A DNA stretch of 33,633 nt from an uncultured Alphaproteobacteria bacterium (lineage in GTDB: Bacteria; Pseudomonadota; Alphaproteobacteria; Methylaequorales; Methylaequoraceae). Below are positions 24,779 to 32,355 of this stretch, piece after piece; within the stretch, counting starts at the first letter, position 1; each line of letters starts with the position of its first letter. The position numbers and the translations under genes are program-made. A model generated the notes under the pieces. The model saw only the letters and a program-made list of their open reading frames with translations. It did not search any database and was not told the DNA's origin. The stretch lies in contig CACIYM010000011.1 of NCBI GenBank assembly GCA_902590895.1, positions 1 to 33,633 of the forward strand, in the 5' to 3' direction.

Positions 24779-24855
24779 GTGCCCGTAGCTCAATTGGATA
24801 GAGCATCTGACTACGAATCAGAAGGTTGGGAGTTCGACTCTCTCCGGGCACGCCA
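24779..24855 (+). tRNA. tRNA-Arg (anticodon ACG)
   Basis: A full cloverleaf of 77 bases with CCA encoded. The acceptor stem GTGCCCG (24779-24785) pairs with CGGGCAC (24845-24851), then discriminator G and CCA. The anticodon arm is TCTGA-CTACGAA-TCAGA with ACG, which reads CGN codons after A34-to-inosine editing by TadA. The T arm (GGGAG-TTCGACT-CTCTC region) is regular. It sits alone between the lipoprotein gene and nrdA. The roughly 170-base gap upstream (24609-24778) holds no other gene I can support. Confidence 0.97.
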
Positions 24856-24864
24856 AAACTTTTA

Positions 24865-24911
24865 ATACTACCTGTTGACAATTTTTTTACTTTAATTACT
24901 ATATGTAGTAC
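24865..24911 (+). promoter_or_regulatory. nrdAB promoter with tandem NrdR-like boxes
   Basis: A perfect -35 TTGACA (24875-24880) is 16 bases from a -10-like TACTAT (24897-24902). Two sites fit the NrdR consensus core CWATATATWG: CTATATGTAG at 24899-24908 (9 of 10) and a weaker CTACCTGTTG at 24868-24877 (7 of 10). They are exactly 31 bp apart, the spacing known for tandem NrdR boxes, and they cover the -10 and -35. NrdR represses ribonucleotide reductase genes when dATP is high, so repression of nrdAB here is a good inference. A partial third match (CTATATACAT, 24912-24921) follows. Confidence 0.7.
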
Positions 24912-24940
24912 CTATATACATTTTTACGAGGAAATTGACA

Positions 24941-26803
24941 ATGAGTTCTAATACATCTTTAAAAGTTTTACCTATCCAAATAAAAAAGCAAAGAATTCAG
25001 GCTAAAGAACAAATTGATACCCTCAAAATCGAATATAGCAGGGACAAAAATATTACAGATTTTGGTAAAGCAACGTTGATTGACAGATACTTACTACCAG
25101 GAGAAAAATTTCAAGATATGTTCATGAGAGTAGCAAAATGTTATTCGGATAACGATGCTCATGCTCAGAGAATTTATGATTATATTTCAAAAATGTGGTT
25201 TATGCCTGCCACTCCTGTCTTGTCAAACGGTGGAGCTAAAAGGGGTTTACCAATTTCATGTTTCTTAAACACAGTTCAAGATAGTTTAGAAGGAATTTTA
25301 TCTACTTGGGGTGAGAATGTCTGGTTGGCATCTAATGGAGGAGGAATTGGAACCTATTGGGGGGAGGTCAGGTCTATTGGTGAAACGGTAAAAAAATCTG
25401 GGCAAACTTCTGGTATAATTCCATTCGTAAGGGTAATGGACTCATTAACTCTGGCGATTTCTCAAGGTTCATTAAGAAGAGGTTCTGCTGCTTGTTATCT
25501 AGATGTTCATCACCCAGAGATTGAGGAATTTTTGGAAATCAGAAAACCATCCGGAGATTTTAATAGAAAAAGTCTTAATCTCCATCACGGCATAAATATT
25601 ACTGACGAATTTATGGAATGTGTAAAAAATGATAAGGAATTTTCTCTAAGAAGTCCCAAAACTAAAGAGACGCTAAGAAAAATAAATGCAAGAGAGCTTT
25701 GGCAAAAAATCTTGGAAACAAGAATGCAAACTGGTGAACCATATTTAGTTTTCATTGATACAGTAAATAAAAATATGGCAAAGCACCAAAAAAACAAAGG
25801 ATTAAAGGTAACAACATCAAATTTATGCAGTGAAATTATGCTCCACACTGGTGTTGATCATCTAGGTAATGAAAGAACGGCTGTATGTTGTTTATCATCT
25901 GTGAATTTAGAAAAATGGGATGAATGGTCAACCGATGAAATGTTCATACAAGATGTAATGAGGTTTCTAGACAACGTACTAGAGGATTTTATTAACAATG
26001 CACCCGAGTCAATGAAAAATGCAGTTTATTCAGCAAAAAGAGAAAGGTCCGTCGGTTTAGGGGCAATGGGCTTTCATAGTTTTCTCCAAAAAAAAGGCAT
26101 ACCATTTGAAAGCGCGTTAGCAAAAAGCTGGAATGTAAAATTTTTCAAACATCTAAAGCAGGAAGCAGATAAAGCTTCTGTGATATTGGCAATGGAAAAA
26201 GGGGCCTGTCCTGACGCCGATGAAGAGCAAATAAAAGCAAGATTTAGTCACAAACTTGCAATAGCTCCTACAGCTTCGATCAGTATTATTTGTGGTGGTA
26301 CAAGTGCTTGTATTGAGCCGATCCCAGCAAATATTTACACTCACAAGACTCTATCAGGATCCTTTACCGTAAAAAATAAGTTTCTTGAAAATCTTCTTGA
26401 GAAAAAGAAGATTAACAATGACGACATATGGCAGAGTATTATTGAAAACGACGGATCAGTAGCACATTTAAAAGAGCTTAATGACGATGAGAAAAAATGT
26501 TTCAAAACTGCATTTGAGATTGATCAAAGGTGGATTATAGAAATGGCAGCAGATAGAACACCATATATTTGTCAAAGTCAATCTATTAACCTTTATCTTT
26601 CAGCAGATATAGATAAATGGGATCTTATGATGCTTCATTGGAAAGCTTGGGAATTAGGAATTAAAAGTTTGTATTATTGTAGATCAAAATCAATTCAGAG
26701 AGCAAGTTTTGCAGGAGTTGAAGCAGATAATACGAGTAGTTGGCCAGAAAAAAATATTTCTGAACCAAAAACTGATTATGAAGAATGTTTGTCATGTCAA
26801 TAA
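24941..26803 (+). CDS. nrdA: Class I ribonucleotide reductase large subunit
   Basis: Reduces ribonucleoside diphosphates to deoxy forms. I start at ATG 24941 (620 residues), nine bases after GAGG (24928-24931), rather than at an upstream TTG. The active site is complete: C107 in LPISCFLN, N294-x-C296-x-E298 in TSNLCSEI, the partner cysteine in TAVCCLSS (C316/C317) and a C-terminal CLSC pair for re-reduction by thioredoxin or glutaredoxin. At 620 residues it is much shorter than E. coli NrdA (761). It begins almost directly with the catalytic barrel region, so no N-terminal ATP-cone is present and the usual dATP shut-off site is missing. Confidence 0.95.
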   Translation: MSSNTSLKVLPIQIKKQRIQAKEQIDTLKIEYSRDKNITDFGKATLIDRYLLPGEKFQDMFMRVAKCYSDNDAHAQRIYDYISKMWFMPATPVLSNGGAKRGLPISCFLNTVQDSLEGILSTWGENVWLASNGGGIGTYWGEVRSIGETVKKSGQTSGIIPFVRVMDSLTLAISQGSLRRGSAACYLDVHHPEIEEFLEIRKPSGDFNRKSLNLHHGINITDEFMECVKNDKEFSLRSPKTKETLRKINARELWQKILETRMQTGEPYLVFIDTVNKNMAKHQKNKGLKVTTSNLCSEIMLHTGVDHLGNERTAVCCLSSVNLEKWDEWSTDEMFIQDVMRFLDNVLEDFINNAPESMKNAVYSAKRERSVGLGAMGFHSFLQKKGIPFESALAKSWNVKFFKHLKQEADKASVILAMEKGACPDADEEQIKARFSHKLAIAPTASISIICGGTSACIEPIPANIYTHKTLSGSFTVKNKFLENLLEKKKINNDDIWQSIIENDGSVAHLKELNDDEKKCFKTAFEIDQRWIIEMAADRTPYICQSQSINLYLSADIDKWDLMMLHWKAWELGIKSLYYCRSKSIQRASFAGVEADNTSSWPEKNISEPKTDYEECLSCQ

Positions 26804-26819
26804 ATTGAAAGGAAAAAAA

Positions 26820-27845
26820 GTGGATAGTTTTAATGAAAAAATAAATTCAAAAGTAGGGCTTCTCACCTCCTCTAATTCTTACAAACCGTTTCGGTACCCT
26901 TGGGCATATGATTTTTGGAAAAGGCAACAACAAGTTCACTGGATGCCAGAAGAGGTCCCATTGGGTGAAGATTGTAAAGATTGGGCGGTAAAACTCAACG
27001 ATAACGAAAGGAATCTTCTTACACAAATATTTAGATTTTTCACTCAATCTGATGTTGAAGTAAATGATAATTATATGGAAAGGTATTCACAAGTATTTAA
27101 GCCTACTGAAGTAAAAATGATGATGTCTGCTTTTTCAAATATTGAAACAGTACATATTGCTGCATATGCACTTCTATTGGAAACAATCGGTATGCCTGAT
27201 ACCGAGTTTTCTGCTTTTTTAAAATATAAAGAAATGGCAGATAAACATGATTATATGCAACAATTCACTGTTGAGTCTAATCATGAAATAGCTAAGACAG
27301 TTGCTATGTTCGGAGGATTTACTGAGGGTCTACAATTGTTTGCAAGTTTCGCCATGCTTCTAAACTTTCCTAGACATAATAAGATGAGAGGAATGGGACA
27401 AATTGTGACATGGTCAGTTAGAGACGAATCCCTCCACTGTGAGGGAATGATCAAACTTTTTCATGAGTTTGTAAAGGAAACAAAATGTATGACAAAAAAG
27501 TTGAAAAGTGAAATTGTTGAATGTTGCGAAAAAGTTGTACAACTAGAGGATAATTTTATTGATCTTGCTTTTGAACTCGGTCCAGTTGAAGGAATGGAAC
27601 CTAGCGATATTAAAAAATATATAAGATATATTGCTGACTGGAGACTGAACCAATTAAATTTAGATCCGATATATAATATTAAAGAGCATCCATTGCCTTG
27701 GCTAAGAGAAATATTAAATGGTGTTGAGCACGCAAATTTCTTTGAAGCAAGAGCTACAGAATATTCCAAAGTTGCAACTAGAGGCAATTGGGAGGGTAAA
27801 AATGGAGTTTGGGCAGCATTCGACAAGAAAATAATGAGTTTCTAG
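26820..27845 (+). CDS. nrdB: Class I ribonucleotide reductase small subunit
   Basis: Makes the radical that drives NrdA. I start at GTG 26820 (341 residues) because GAAAGG (26807-26812) lies seven bases upstream and just after the nrdA stop; a TTG inside nrdA would add an unrelated 37-residue tail. All metal ligands align with E. coli at constant offset: D78, E109, H112, E169, E203 and H206. The radical tyrosine is Y116 in HIAAYALLL, so this is a tyrosyl-radical type and not a Phe-containing class Ic form. No ATP-cone is seen here either. The gene ends 15 bases before a convergent stop. Confidence 0.95.
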   Translation: MDSFNEKINSKVGLLTSSNSYKPFRYPWAYDFWKRQQQVHWMPEEVPLGEDCKDWAVKLNDNERNLLTQIFRFFTQSDVEVNDNYMERYSQVFKPTEVKMMMSAFSNIETVHIAAYALLLETIGMPDTEFSAFLKYKEMADKHDYMQQFTVESNHEIAKTVAMFGGFTEGLQLFASFAMLLNFPRHNKMRGMGQIVTWSVRDESLHCEGMIKLFHEFVKETKCMTKKLKSEIVECCEKVVQLEDNFIDLAFELGPVEGMEPSDIKKYIRYIADWRLNQLNLDPIYNIKEHPLPWLREILNGVEHANFFEARATEYSKVATRGNWEGKNGVWAAFDKKIMSF

Positions 27846-27860
27846 AACTTTGAATACACT

Positions 27861-28943
27861 TTAATTCTTCTCTATGTATAATGATTGAGACGGAAAGGCG
27901 AATGAACATTTTCTTTTTTCAACAATCTCCTTTATATCAATTGCTAGGCGATCTTTAATACTTAAAAAGTCTTCAAAATCTTTAGTGTTAGCAAAACATC
28001 TAACCAAAATATCAATCGAGCTCGCAGAAAATTCGTTTATTTTTACAATTACGGGGGTGCTTTTTGTCACAAAAAAATCTTTATTATTATCAATAATCTT
28101 TTTTTGTATGTCACTACAAACCAGCTTAAGTTGTTTGGTTGTACTTTTGTACTCTAACCCAATAAGCCAATTGATTCTTCTATTAGAAATTTTTGAAACA
28201 TTGGTTACGGCATTTTCTGCAAATTGATTGTTAGGGATGAAACATAATGATTTGTCAAACCTTCTAATAGCAGTTGACCTGAAACCAATATTTTCAACAA
28301 CTCCCTCAATAACTCCTTCTATTATAATTACATCACCTTTTTTAAATCTTTTTTCAATTAAGACTAAAACACCCGAAATTAGATTTTTAAATAAATCTTG
28401 GGCACCTAATGCAACAGCAACACCAAACAGTCCTAAGCCAGCTATGATTGGGCCAACTCTTACACCCCATATTTCAAGTACGGCAGAGAAACCTAATATG
28501 AAAAAGATTATTTTTAATGCGCTTATTAACCACTCTAAAAGATCCTTAGTAACTACATTTTCAATATTTTTAATTTTAAAAAATAGAGGTTGAATTAATT
28601 TACTAATTGTCCAGAAAATAATTATTGTAAAAAGAGAAGCATTTATTTTGTCAATAAAGCTTTTCATAAGTACTGAATCTTTCAAAAAAATAGTTGATAT
28701 AAAAAATGCTAACGAAAAAATTAAAAAATTTATTAGCTTATCAAAAGTACTAAGAAACTTTTTATCTTTTTTGAGAAAAAAAACATTTATTTTCTTTTTA
28801 ATTATTTTTCTAAAAATACTTTTCGTCAGTAGTACTAAGAAAAAGGTGGATATAAATGCTAAATAACTAAGTAAACTTATACCAAAAACTTCTAGTGAAC
28901 TTGTATAATGGAATGTTTTTAAAATTTGTTCAGTTGAAATCAT
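27861..28943 (-). CDS. MscS-family mechanosensitive ion channel
   Basis: Inner-membrane channel of the MscS family, 360 residues, expected to release solutes on sudden hypo-osmotic shock. Several N-terminal membrane segments are visible (about 18-42, 70-90, 95-115, 140-175). The pore-lining helix at about 170-190 (AGLGLFGVAVALGAQ, small-residue rich) leads into the conserved LFKNLISGVLVLIEKRFKKGD and the beta domain with GVVENIGFRSTAIRRFD and IPNNQFA. The C-terminal alpha/beta part is present. It is longer than E. coli MscS (286) through extra N-terminal helices. Its ATG overlaps the recX end by 14 bases. Confidence 0.92.
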   Translation of the reverse strand: MISTEQILKTFHYTSSLEVFGISLLSYLAFISTFFLVLLTKSIFRKIIKKKINVFFLKKDKKFLSTFDKLINFLIFSLAFFISTIFLKDSVLMKSFIDKINASLFTIIIFWTISKLIQPLFFKIKNIENVVTKDLLEWLISALKIIFFILGFSAVLEIWGVRVGPIIAGLGLFGVAVALGAQDLFKNLISGVLVLIEKRFKKGDVIIIEGVIEGVVENIGFRSTAIRRFDKSLCFIPNNQFAENAVTNVSKISNRRINWLIGLEYKSTTKQLKLVCSDIQKKIIDNNKDFFVTKSTPVIVKINEFSASSIDILVRCFANTKDFEDFLSIKDRLAIDIKEIVEKRKCSFAFPSQSLYIEKN

Positions 28944-29472
28944 AAATGCTATGTTTTTCTTTTAAGTATTTGACAATTTGATTGTAACTGAAACCATGAA
29001 ATAATAATTTTTTTAGAATTTTCTCTGTTTCACATTTATCCATATTTATTTTAATTTTTTTTAAATGACCACTTCTAGTTAAAAATTTATCTATCAATTG
29101 AGACTCCAGATCTACCTCTAATTCAAGAATTTTAATTTTTTGATTAATAAGACTTTCATCAAAAAAATTTTTTTTAAGAAATAATTTAATTTTTTTTATA
29201 GAGTAACCTTTATTTTTGAGACTTTCAATTTTTAACTCAATTAACTTTTCCTCATCAAAAAAACCTTTGTTTTCATAAAATACTAAGACTTTACAAATTT
29301 CATTAAGATATTGTTTTTTTTTTTCTAACGAAATTTTTTTTTGGAAAAAGTCTTTGGAGACTTTTAATTTTAATATATTCTCGAATTTTTTTTTATTAAC
29401 CCAATATTTGGATAAATAAAAAGAACAATATTTTTCAAAATATTTTGAAATCTTATTTAGTTGTATTTGCAT
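28930..29472 (-). CDS. recX: RecX family regulatory protein
   Basis: RecX proteins bind RecA filaments and limit recombination and the SOS response. The 180 residues form an all-helical, lysine-rich protein with the repeating three-helix pattern of RecX. The typical block is ENKGFFDEEKLIELKIESLK followed by NKGYSIKKIKLFLKKN, and a C-terminal KKLLFHGFSYNQIVKYLK matches the final repeat. The N-terminal YLSKYWVNKKKFENIL is also RecX-like. Sequence is diverged, so the call rests on pattern. recA is not in the window. On this strand TATAAC (29479-29484) ends six bases before the ATG, again with no ribosome-binding site. Confidence 0.75.
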   Translation of the reverse strand: MQIQLNKISKYFEKYCSFYLSKYWVNKKKFENILKLKVSKDFFQKKISLEKKKQYLNEICKVLVFYENKGFFDEEKLIELKIESLKNKGYSIKKIKLFLKKNFFDESLINQKIKILELEVDLESQLIDKFLTRSGHLKKIKINMDKCETEKILKKLLFHGFSYNQIVKYLKEKHSIYDFN

Positions 29473-29477
29473 ATTGA

Positions 29478-29486
29478 TGTTATATT
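29478..29486 (+). promoter_or_regulatory. Overlapping divergent -10 elements for recX and the ABC permease
   Basis: The 26-base gap between recX and the permease gene holds two -10-like elements on opposite strands. On plus, an extended form TGTTATATT (29478-29486) would start transcription about five bases before the permease ATG at 29499. On minus, TATAAC (29479-29484) would start it at the recX ATG. They occupy the same bases, so the two directions may exclude each other. Inferred from pattern. Confidence 0.4.
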
Positions 29487-29498
29487 TTTTTTCAGTTT

Positions 29499-30287
29499 AT
29501 GTACAAAATAAGAAATTTTAAAGGATTTAATTGGTTGGGTTTTTGGACTTTATACCTTAAAGAAGTGAAAAGGTTTTTAAATGTCTTTGCTCAAACCGTC
29601 CTTGCGCCTGCAATTACTACTTTATTATTCTATGTTATTTTTACGATTTCTGTTGATAGAAATTATTTAAATTCAGAAAGTTATCTTTTTTCTGAATTTC
29701 TAGCACCAGGACTTGTTTGTATGGCTATAATGCAAAATGCTTTTGCCAACACTTCATCTTCCATTCTTATTTCAAAAGTACAAGGTAATATTGTTGACGT
29801 ATTAATGCCTCCGCTATCTGAATATGAATTAACATTTTCATATACATTAGGGGGTGTAACTCGAGGATTACTTGTTGGTCTGTCCGTATCAATGGTTATT
29901 TATTTGATTGTACCACTACAAGTATATAGTTTAATGATCATTTTTTACTTTGCCTTATTTTCTTCCTTATTGTTATCACTGTTAGGAGTACTTTGTGGTA
30001 TTTGGGCAAAAAAGTTTGATCACATGGCTTCGGTTACGAATTTCATTATATTGCCGTTAACTTTTCTGTCAGGAACATTTTATTCTGTAGCAAAATTACC
30101 TGAGGAATTTAGATTTCTTGCTTTTTGGAACCCTTTTTTTTATATCATTGATGGATTTAGATATGGTTTTATTGGAAGTGGTGATAGTAATATTATTTCA
30201 GGTATTTTAATTTTAGCCGTAGCGAATCTGTTTTTTTTAATATTAACTGTATATATTTTTAAAAAAGGTTTTGGTCTAAGGAATTAG
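29499..30287 (+). CDS. ABC-2 type transporter permease
   Basis: Integral membrane subunit of an ABC-2 exporter, 262 residues with about six membrane segments. It shows the typical start GFWTLYLKEVKRFLN and a hydrophobic first helix, the charged loop ISKVQGNIVDVLMPPLSEYEL, and the conserved end block PLTFLSGTFYSVAKLPE then NPFFYIIDGFRYGF. The family includes YadH-like and drug or polysaccharide exporters; the substrate is unknown. No ATPase partner is adjacent: upstream is recX and downstream argD, so the partner must be encoded elsewhere. A permease just before argD-argF is seen in several alphaproteobacteria. It ends three bases before argD. Confidence 0.9.
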   Translation: MYKIRNFKGFNWLGFWTLYLKEVKRFLNVFAQTVLAPAITTLLFYVIFTISVDRNYLNSESYLFSEFLAPGLVCMAIMQNAFANTSSSILISKVQGNIVDVLMPPLSEYELTFSYTLGGVTRGLLVGLSVSMVIYLIVPLQVYSLMIIFYFALFSSLLLSLLGVLCGIWAKKFDHMASVTNFIILPLTFLSGTFYSVAKLPEEFRFLAFWNPFFYIIDGFRYGFIGSGDSNIISGILILAVANLFFLILTVYIFKKGFGLRN

Positions 30288-30290
30288 GTA

Positions 30291-31466
30291 ATGAGTGTTC
30301 TTGGTGTATATAATCCATTGGATATAGATGTTGATCATGGTGACGGTGTATATATTTATTCATCTGATGGCACAAGATATCTTGATTTTACGAGTGGAAT
30401 CGGAGTAACGAGCCTTGGACACAGCCATCCTGCACTAGTTAGAGCTTTAAAAACGCAAGCAGAAAAAATTTGGCATTGTTCAAATCTTTTTAAGATTTCA
30501 AACCAAAAAATTGTTGCTGACAAACTTGTCAAAAGTTCTTTTGCATCAAGTGTTTTTTTTTGTAACTCAGGCTCGGAAGCAACAGAAACAAGCATTAAGG
30601 CTGCTAGAAAATATTTTTATGAAAAAGGTTTAAAAAATAAAAATAGAATTATAACTTTTGAAGGTGCATTTCATGGAAGGACAATAGCTTCCTTATTTGC
30701 AGCCAACAATCCTCTTCATACAAAAGGCTTTAACCCAAAAGTTGATGGTTTTGATCAAGTTCCATTTGGTGATCATACTGCCCTTGAGAATGCAATAAAT
30801 GACAAAACAGCAGCAGTTATGGTAGAGACCATTTTAGGTGAAGGGGGTATACAAGTAATACCCAAGGAATGTTTGCAAGGATTAAGAAAGCTTTGTGATG
30901 AAAAAAAAATTCTTTTAATACTTGATGAGGTGCAGTGTGGTTTGGGAAGAACAGGTAAATTATTTGCATTTGAGTGGGCAAAAATAAAACCTGATATAGT
31001 TCCAATTGCAAAAGGAATTGGTGGAGGCTTTCCAATTGGTGCGTGCCTGATGGAAAAAAAAGTAGCAGAGGCTATGAAGCCGGGTTCCCATGGATCAACC
31101 TTTGGAGGTAATCCTTTGGGTATGGCAGTTGCCTCTACGGTTCTTGATCACGTACTTAACAAAGAATTTCTGGAAAGCGTGGTTTCTGTTGGAGAATATT
31201 TGAAAGATCAGTTTTCAGAAAATATTGTAAAAAAGTTTCCTAAGCTTGTGAAAGGTATAAGAGGTAAAGGTTTAATGCTAGGGATTGAGGCTATAGAAAA
31301 AAATGAAAAATTGATTAAAGAAATGATTAATCAAAAAATTTTAGTAGTGAAAGCAGGACAAAATGTGATTAGAATGCTACCACCATTGATATTAGAGAAA
31401 AAACACGTTGACGAAGCTATTAAAAAAACCACAAAAGCCTTCGAAAAAGTAAATGAAGAAAATTAG
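30291..31466 (+). CDS. argD: Acetylornithine aminotransferase (probably also succinyl-DAP aminotransferase)
   Basis: PLP enzyme of the class III aminotransferases, 391 residues, making N-acetylornithine in arginine synthesis. Members often also act on N-succinyl-amino-oxopimelate, which would fit the dapD-dapE genes in this window. Visible: NSGSEATETSIKAAR (phosphate-binding), FEGAFHGRT, LILDEVQCGLGRTGKLFA (D212 binds the PLP ring) and the Schiff-base lysine K241 in PIAKGIGGGFPIGA. HGSTFGGNPLG is also present. The start has TTAGG just before the ATG. argF starts 14 bases before its end. Confidence 0.95.
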   Translation: MSVLGVYNPLDIDVDHGDGVYIYSSDGTRYLDFTSGIGVTSLGHSHPALVRALKTQAEKIWHCSNLFKISNQKIVADKLVKSSFASSVFFCNSGSEATETSIKAARKYFYEKGLKNKNRIITFEGAFHGRTIASLFAANNPLHTKGFNPKVDGFDQVPFGDHTALENAINDKTAAVMVETILGEGGIQVIPKECLQGLRKLCDEKKILLILDEVQCGLGRTGKLFAFEWAKIKPDIVPIAKGIGGGFPIGACLMEKKVAEAMKPGSHGSTFGGNPLGMAVASTVLDHVLNKEFLESVVSVGEYLKDQFSENIVKKFPKLVKGIRGKGLMLGIEAIEKNEKLIKEMINQKILVVKAGQNVIRMLPPLILEKKHVDEAIKKTTKAFEKVNEEN

Positions 31467-32349
31467 ACATTTTTTAAACTTACATGAGTTATCACAAAGT
31501 GATATGCATGAAATTGTTTCTGAAAGCCATAGATTAAAAAAAAACTATGGGAAGTTTACTCTAAAAAAAAAAAAAATCCTGGCAATGATTTTTGAAAAAC
31601 CCTCTACAAGGACAAGAGTTTCATTCGAGGTTGGAATGAAAACAATAAATGGTGATGTAGTAATTCTTGATCAGAATGATACTCAACTTGCTAGGGGTGA
31701 ATCATTAAACGACACAATAAAAGTCCTAAGCAGATACGTAGATATAATTATGTATCGAGGCTCAGACGAAAAAAAACTTTACGAAATATCAAAGTCTTCA
31801 AATGTACCTATAATTAATGGTTTAACTAATCAGAGCCATCCATGTCAAATAATTGCTGATCTAATGACTTTAGAGGAAAACTTCAAAGATATTAACAAAA
31901 TTAGTCTTTGTTGGTTAGGTGACGGAAATAATGTGTGTAATTCGTGGATACATGCATGTAAACATTACGATTTTAATTTAAATATTTCTTGCCCAAAGGG
32001 TTTTTTCCCTAAGAAACAGGTTTTGGATAAAGTAAAAAAAAATACAATTAAGCTTTACGAAAACCCTGAGGAAGCAATTTTAGGGGCAGATGTTTTAATT
32101 ACGGATACATGGGAATCGATGGGTATGAATAAAAAAAATGACACTCTAAAAAAATTCAAAAAATTTCAAATAAATTCATCTTTGTTAAATAAAACCCAAA
32201 GAAAGTCTTTAATCCTACATTGTTTACCGGCTCATCGTGGAAACGAGATAACAGACGAGATAATTGATGGCAAATATTCCTTGGTGTGGAATGAGGCACA
32301 GAACAGACTTTATGCTCACCAGTCAATTTTATTTTGGTGTTTAAAGTAA
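31453..32349 (+). CDS. argF: Ornithine carbamoyltransferase
   Basis: Makes citrulline from ornithine and carbamoyl phosphate. The 298 residues are near the family norm. The carbamoyl-phosphate loop is STRTRVSFE (51-59), with the later MYRGSD, NQSHPCQIIADLMT, ornithine-binding DTWESMG and the cysteine motif LHCLPAHRG. The start codon lies inside the end of argD, so the two steps are translationally linked. It ends six bases before the stop of the convergent trkH. Confidence 0.95.
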   Translation: MKKIRHFLNLHELSQSDMHEIVSESHRLKKNYGKFTLKKKKILAMIFEKPSTRTRVSFEVGMKTINGDVVILDQNDTQLARGESLNDTIKVLSRYVDIIMYRGSDEKKLYEISKSSNVPIINGLTNQSHPCQIIADLMTLEENFKDINKISLCWLGDGNNVCNSWIHACKHYDFNLNISCPKGFFPKKQVLDKVKKNTIKLYENPEEAILGADVLITDTWESMGMNKKNDTLKKFKKFQINSSLLNKTQRKSLILHCLPAHRGNEITDEIIDGKYSLVWNEAQNRLYAHQSILFWCLK

Positions 32350-32355
32350 TCAAAA

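Noticed and set aside
26709-26819. TTG/ATG starts for nrdB inside the end of nrdA
   Set aside because: GTG 26820 has GAAAGG seven bases upstream and gives the normal NrdB length; the extra residues are a frame shadow of nrdA.
27461-27826. 121-codon open frame antisense to nrdB
   Set aside because: Fully inside a certain gene on the other strand, no recognisable protein features and no ribosome-binding site; a shadow.
28228-28593. 121-codon open frame antisense to the MscS-family gene
   Set aside because: Its residues mirror the opposite frame of a conserved channel domain; no independent evidence.
30817-31035. 72-codon open frame antisense to argD
   Set aside because: Lies over the PLP-binding core of argD; a shadow frame.
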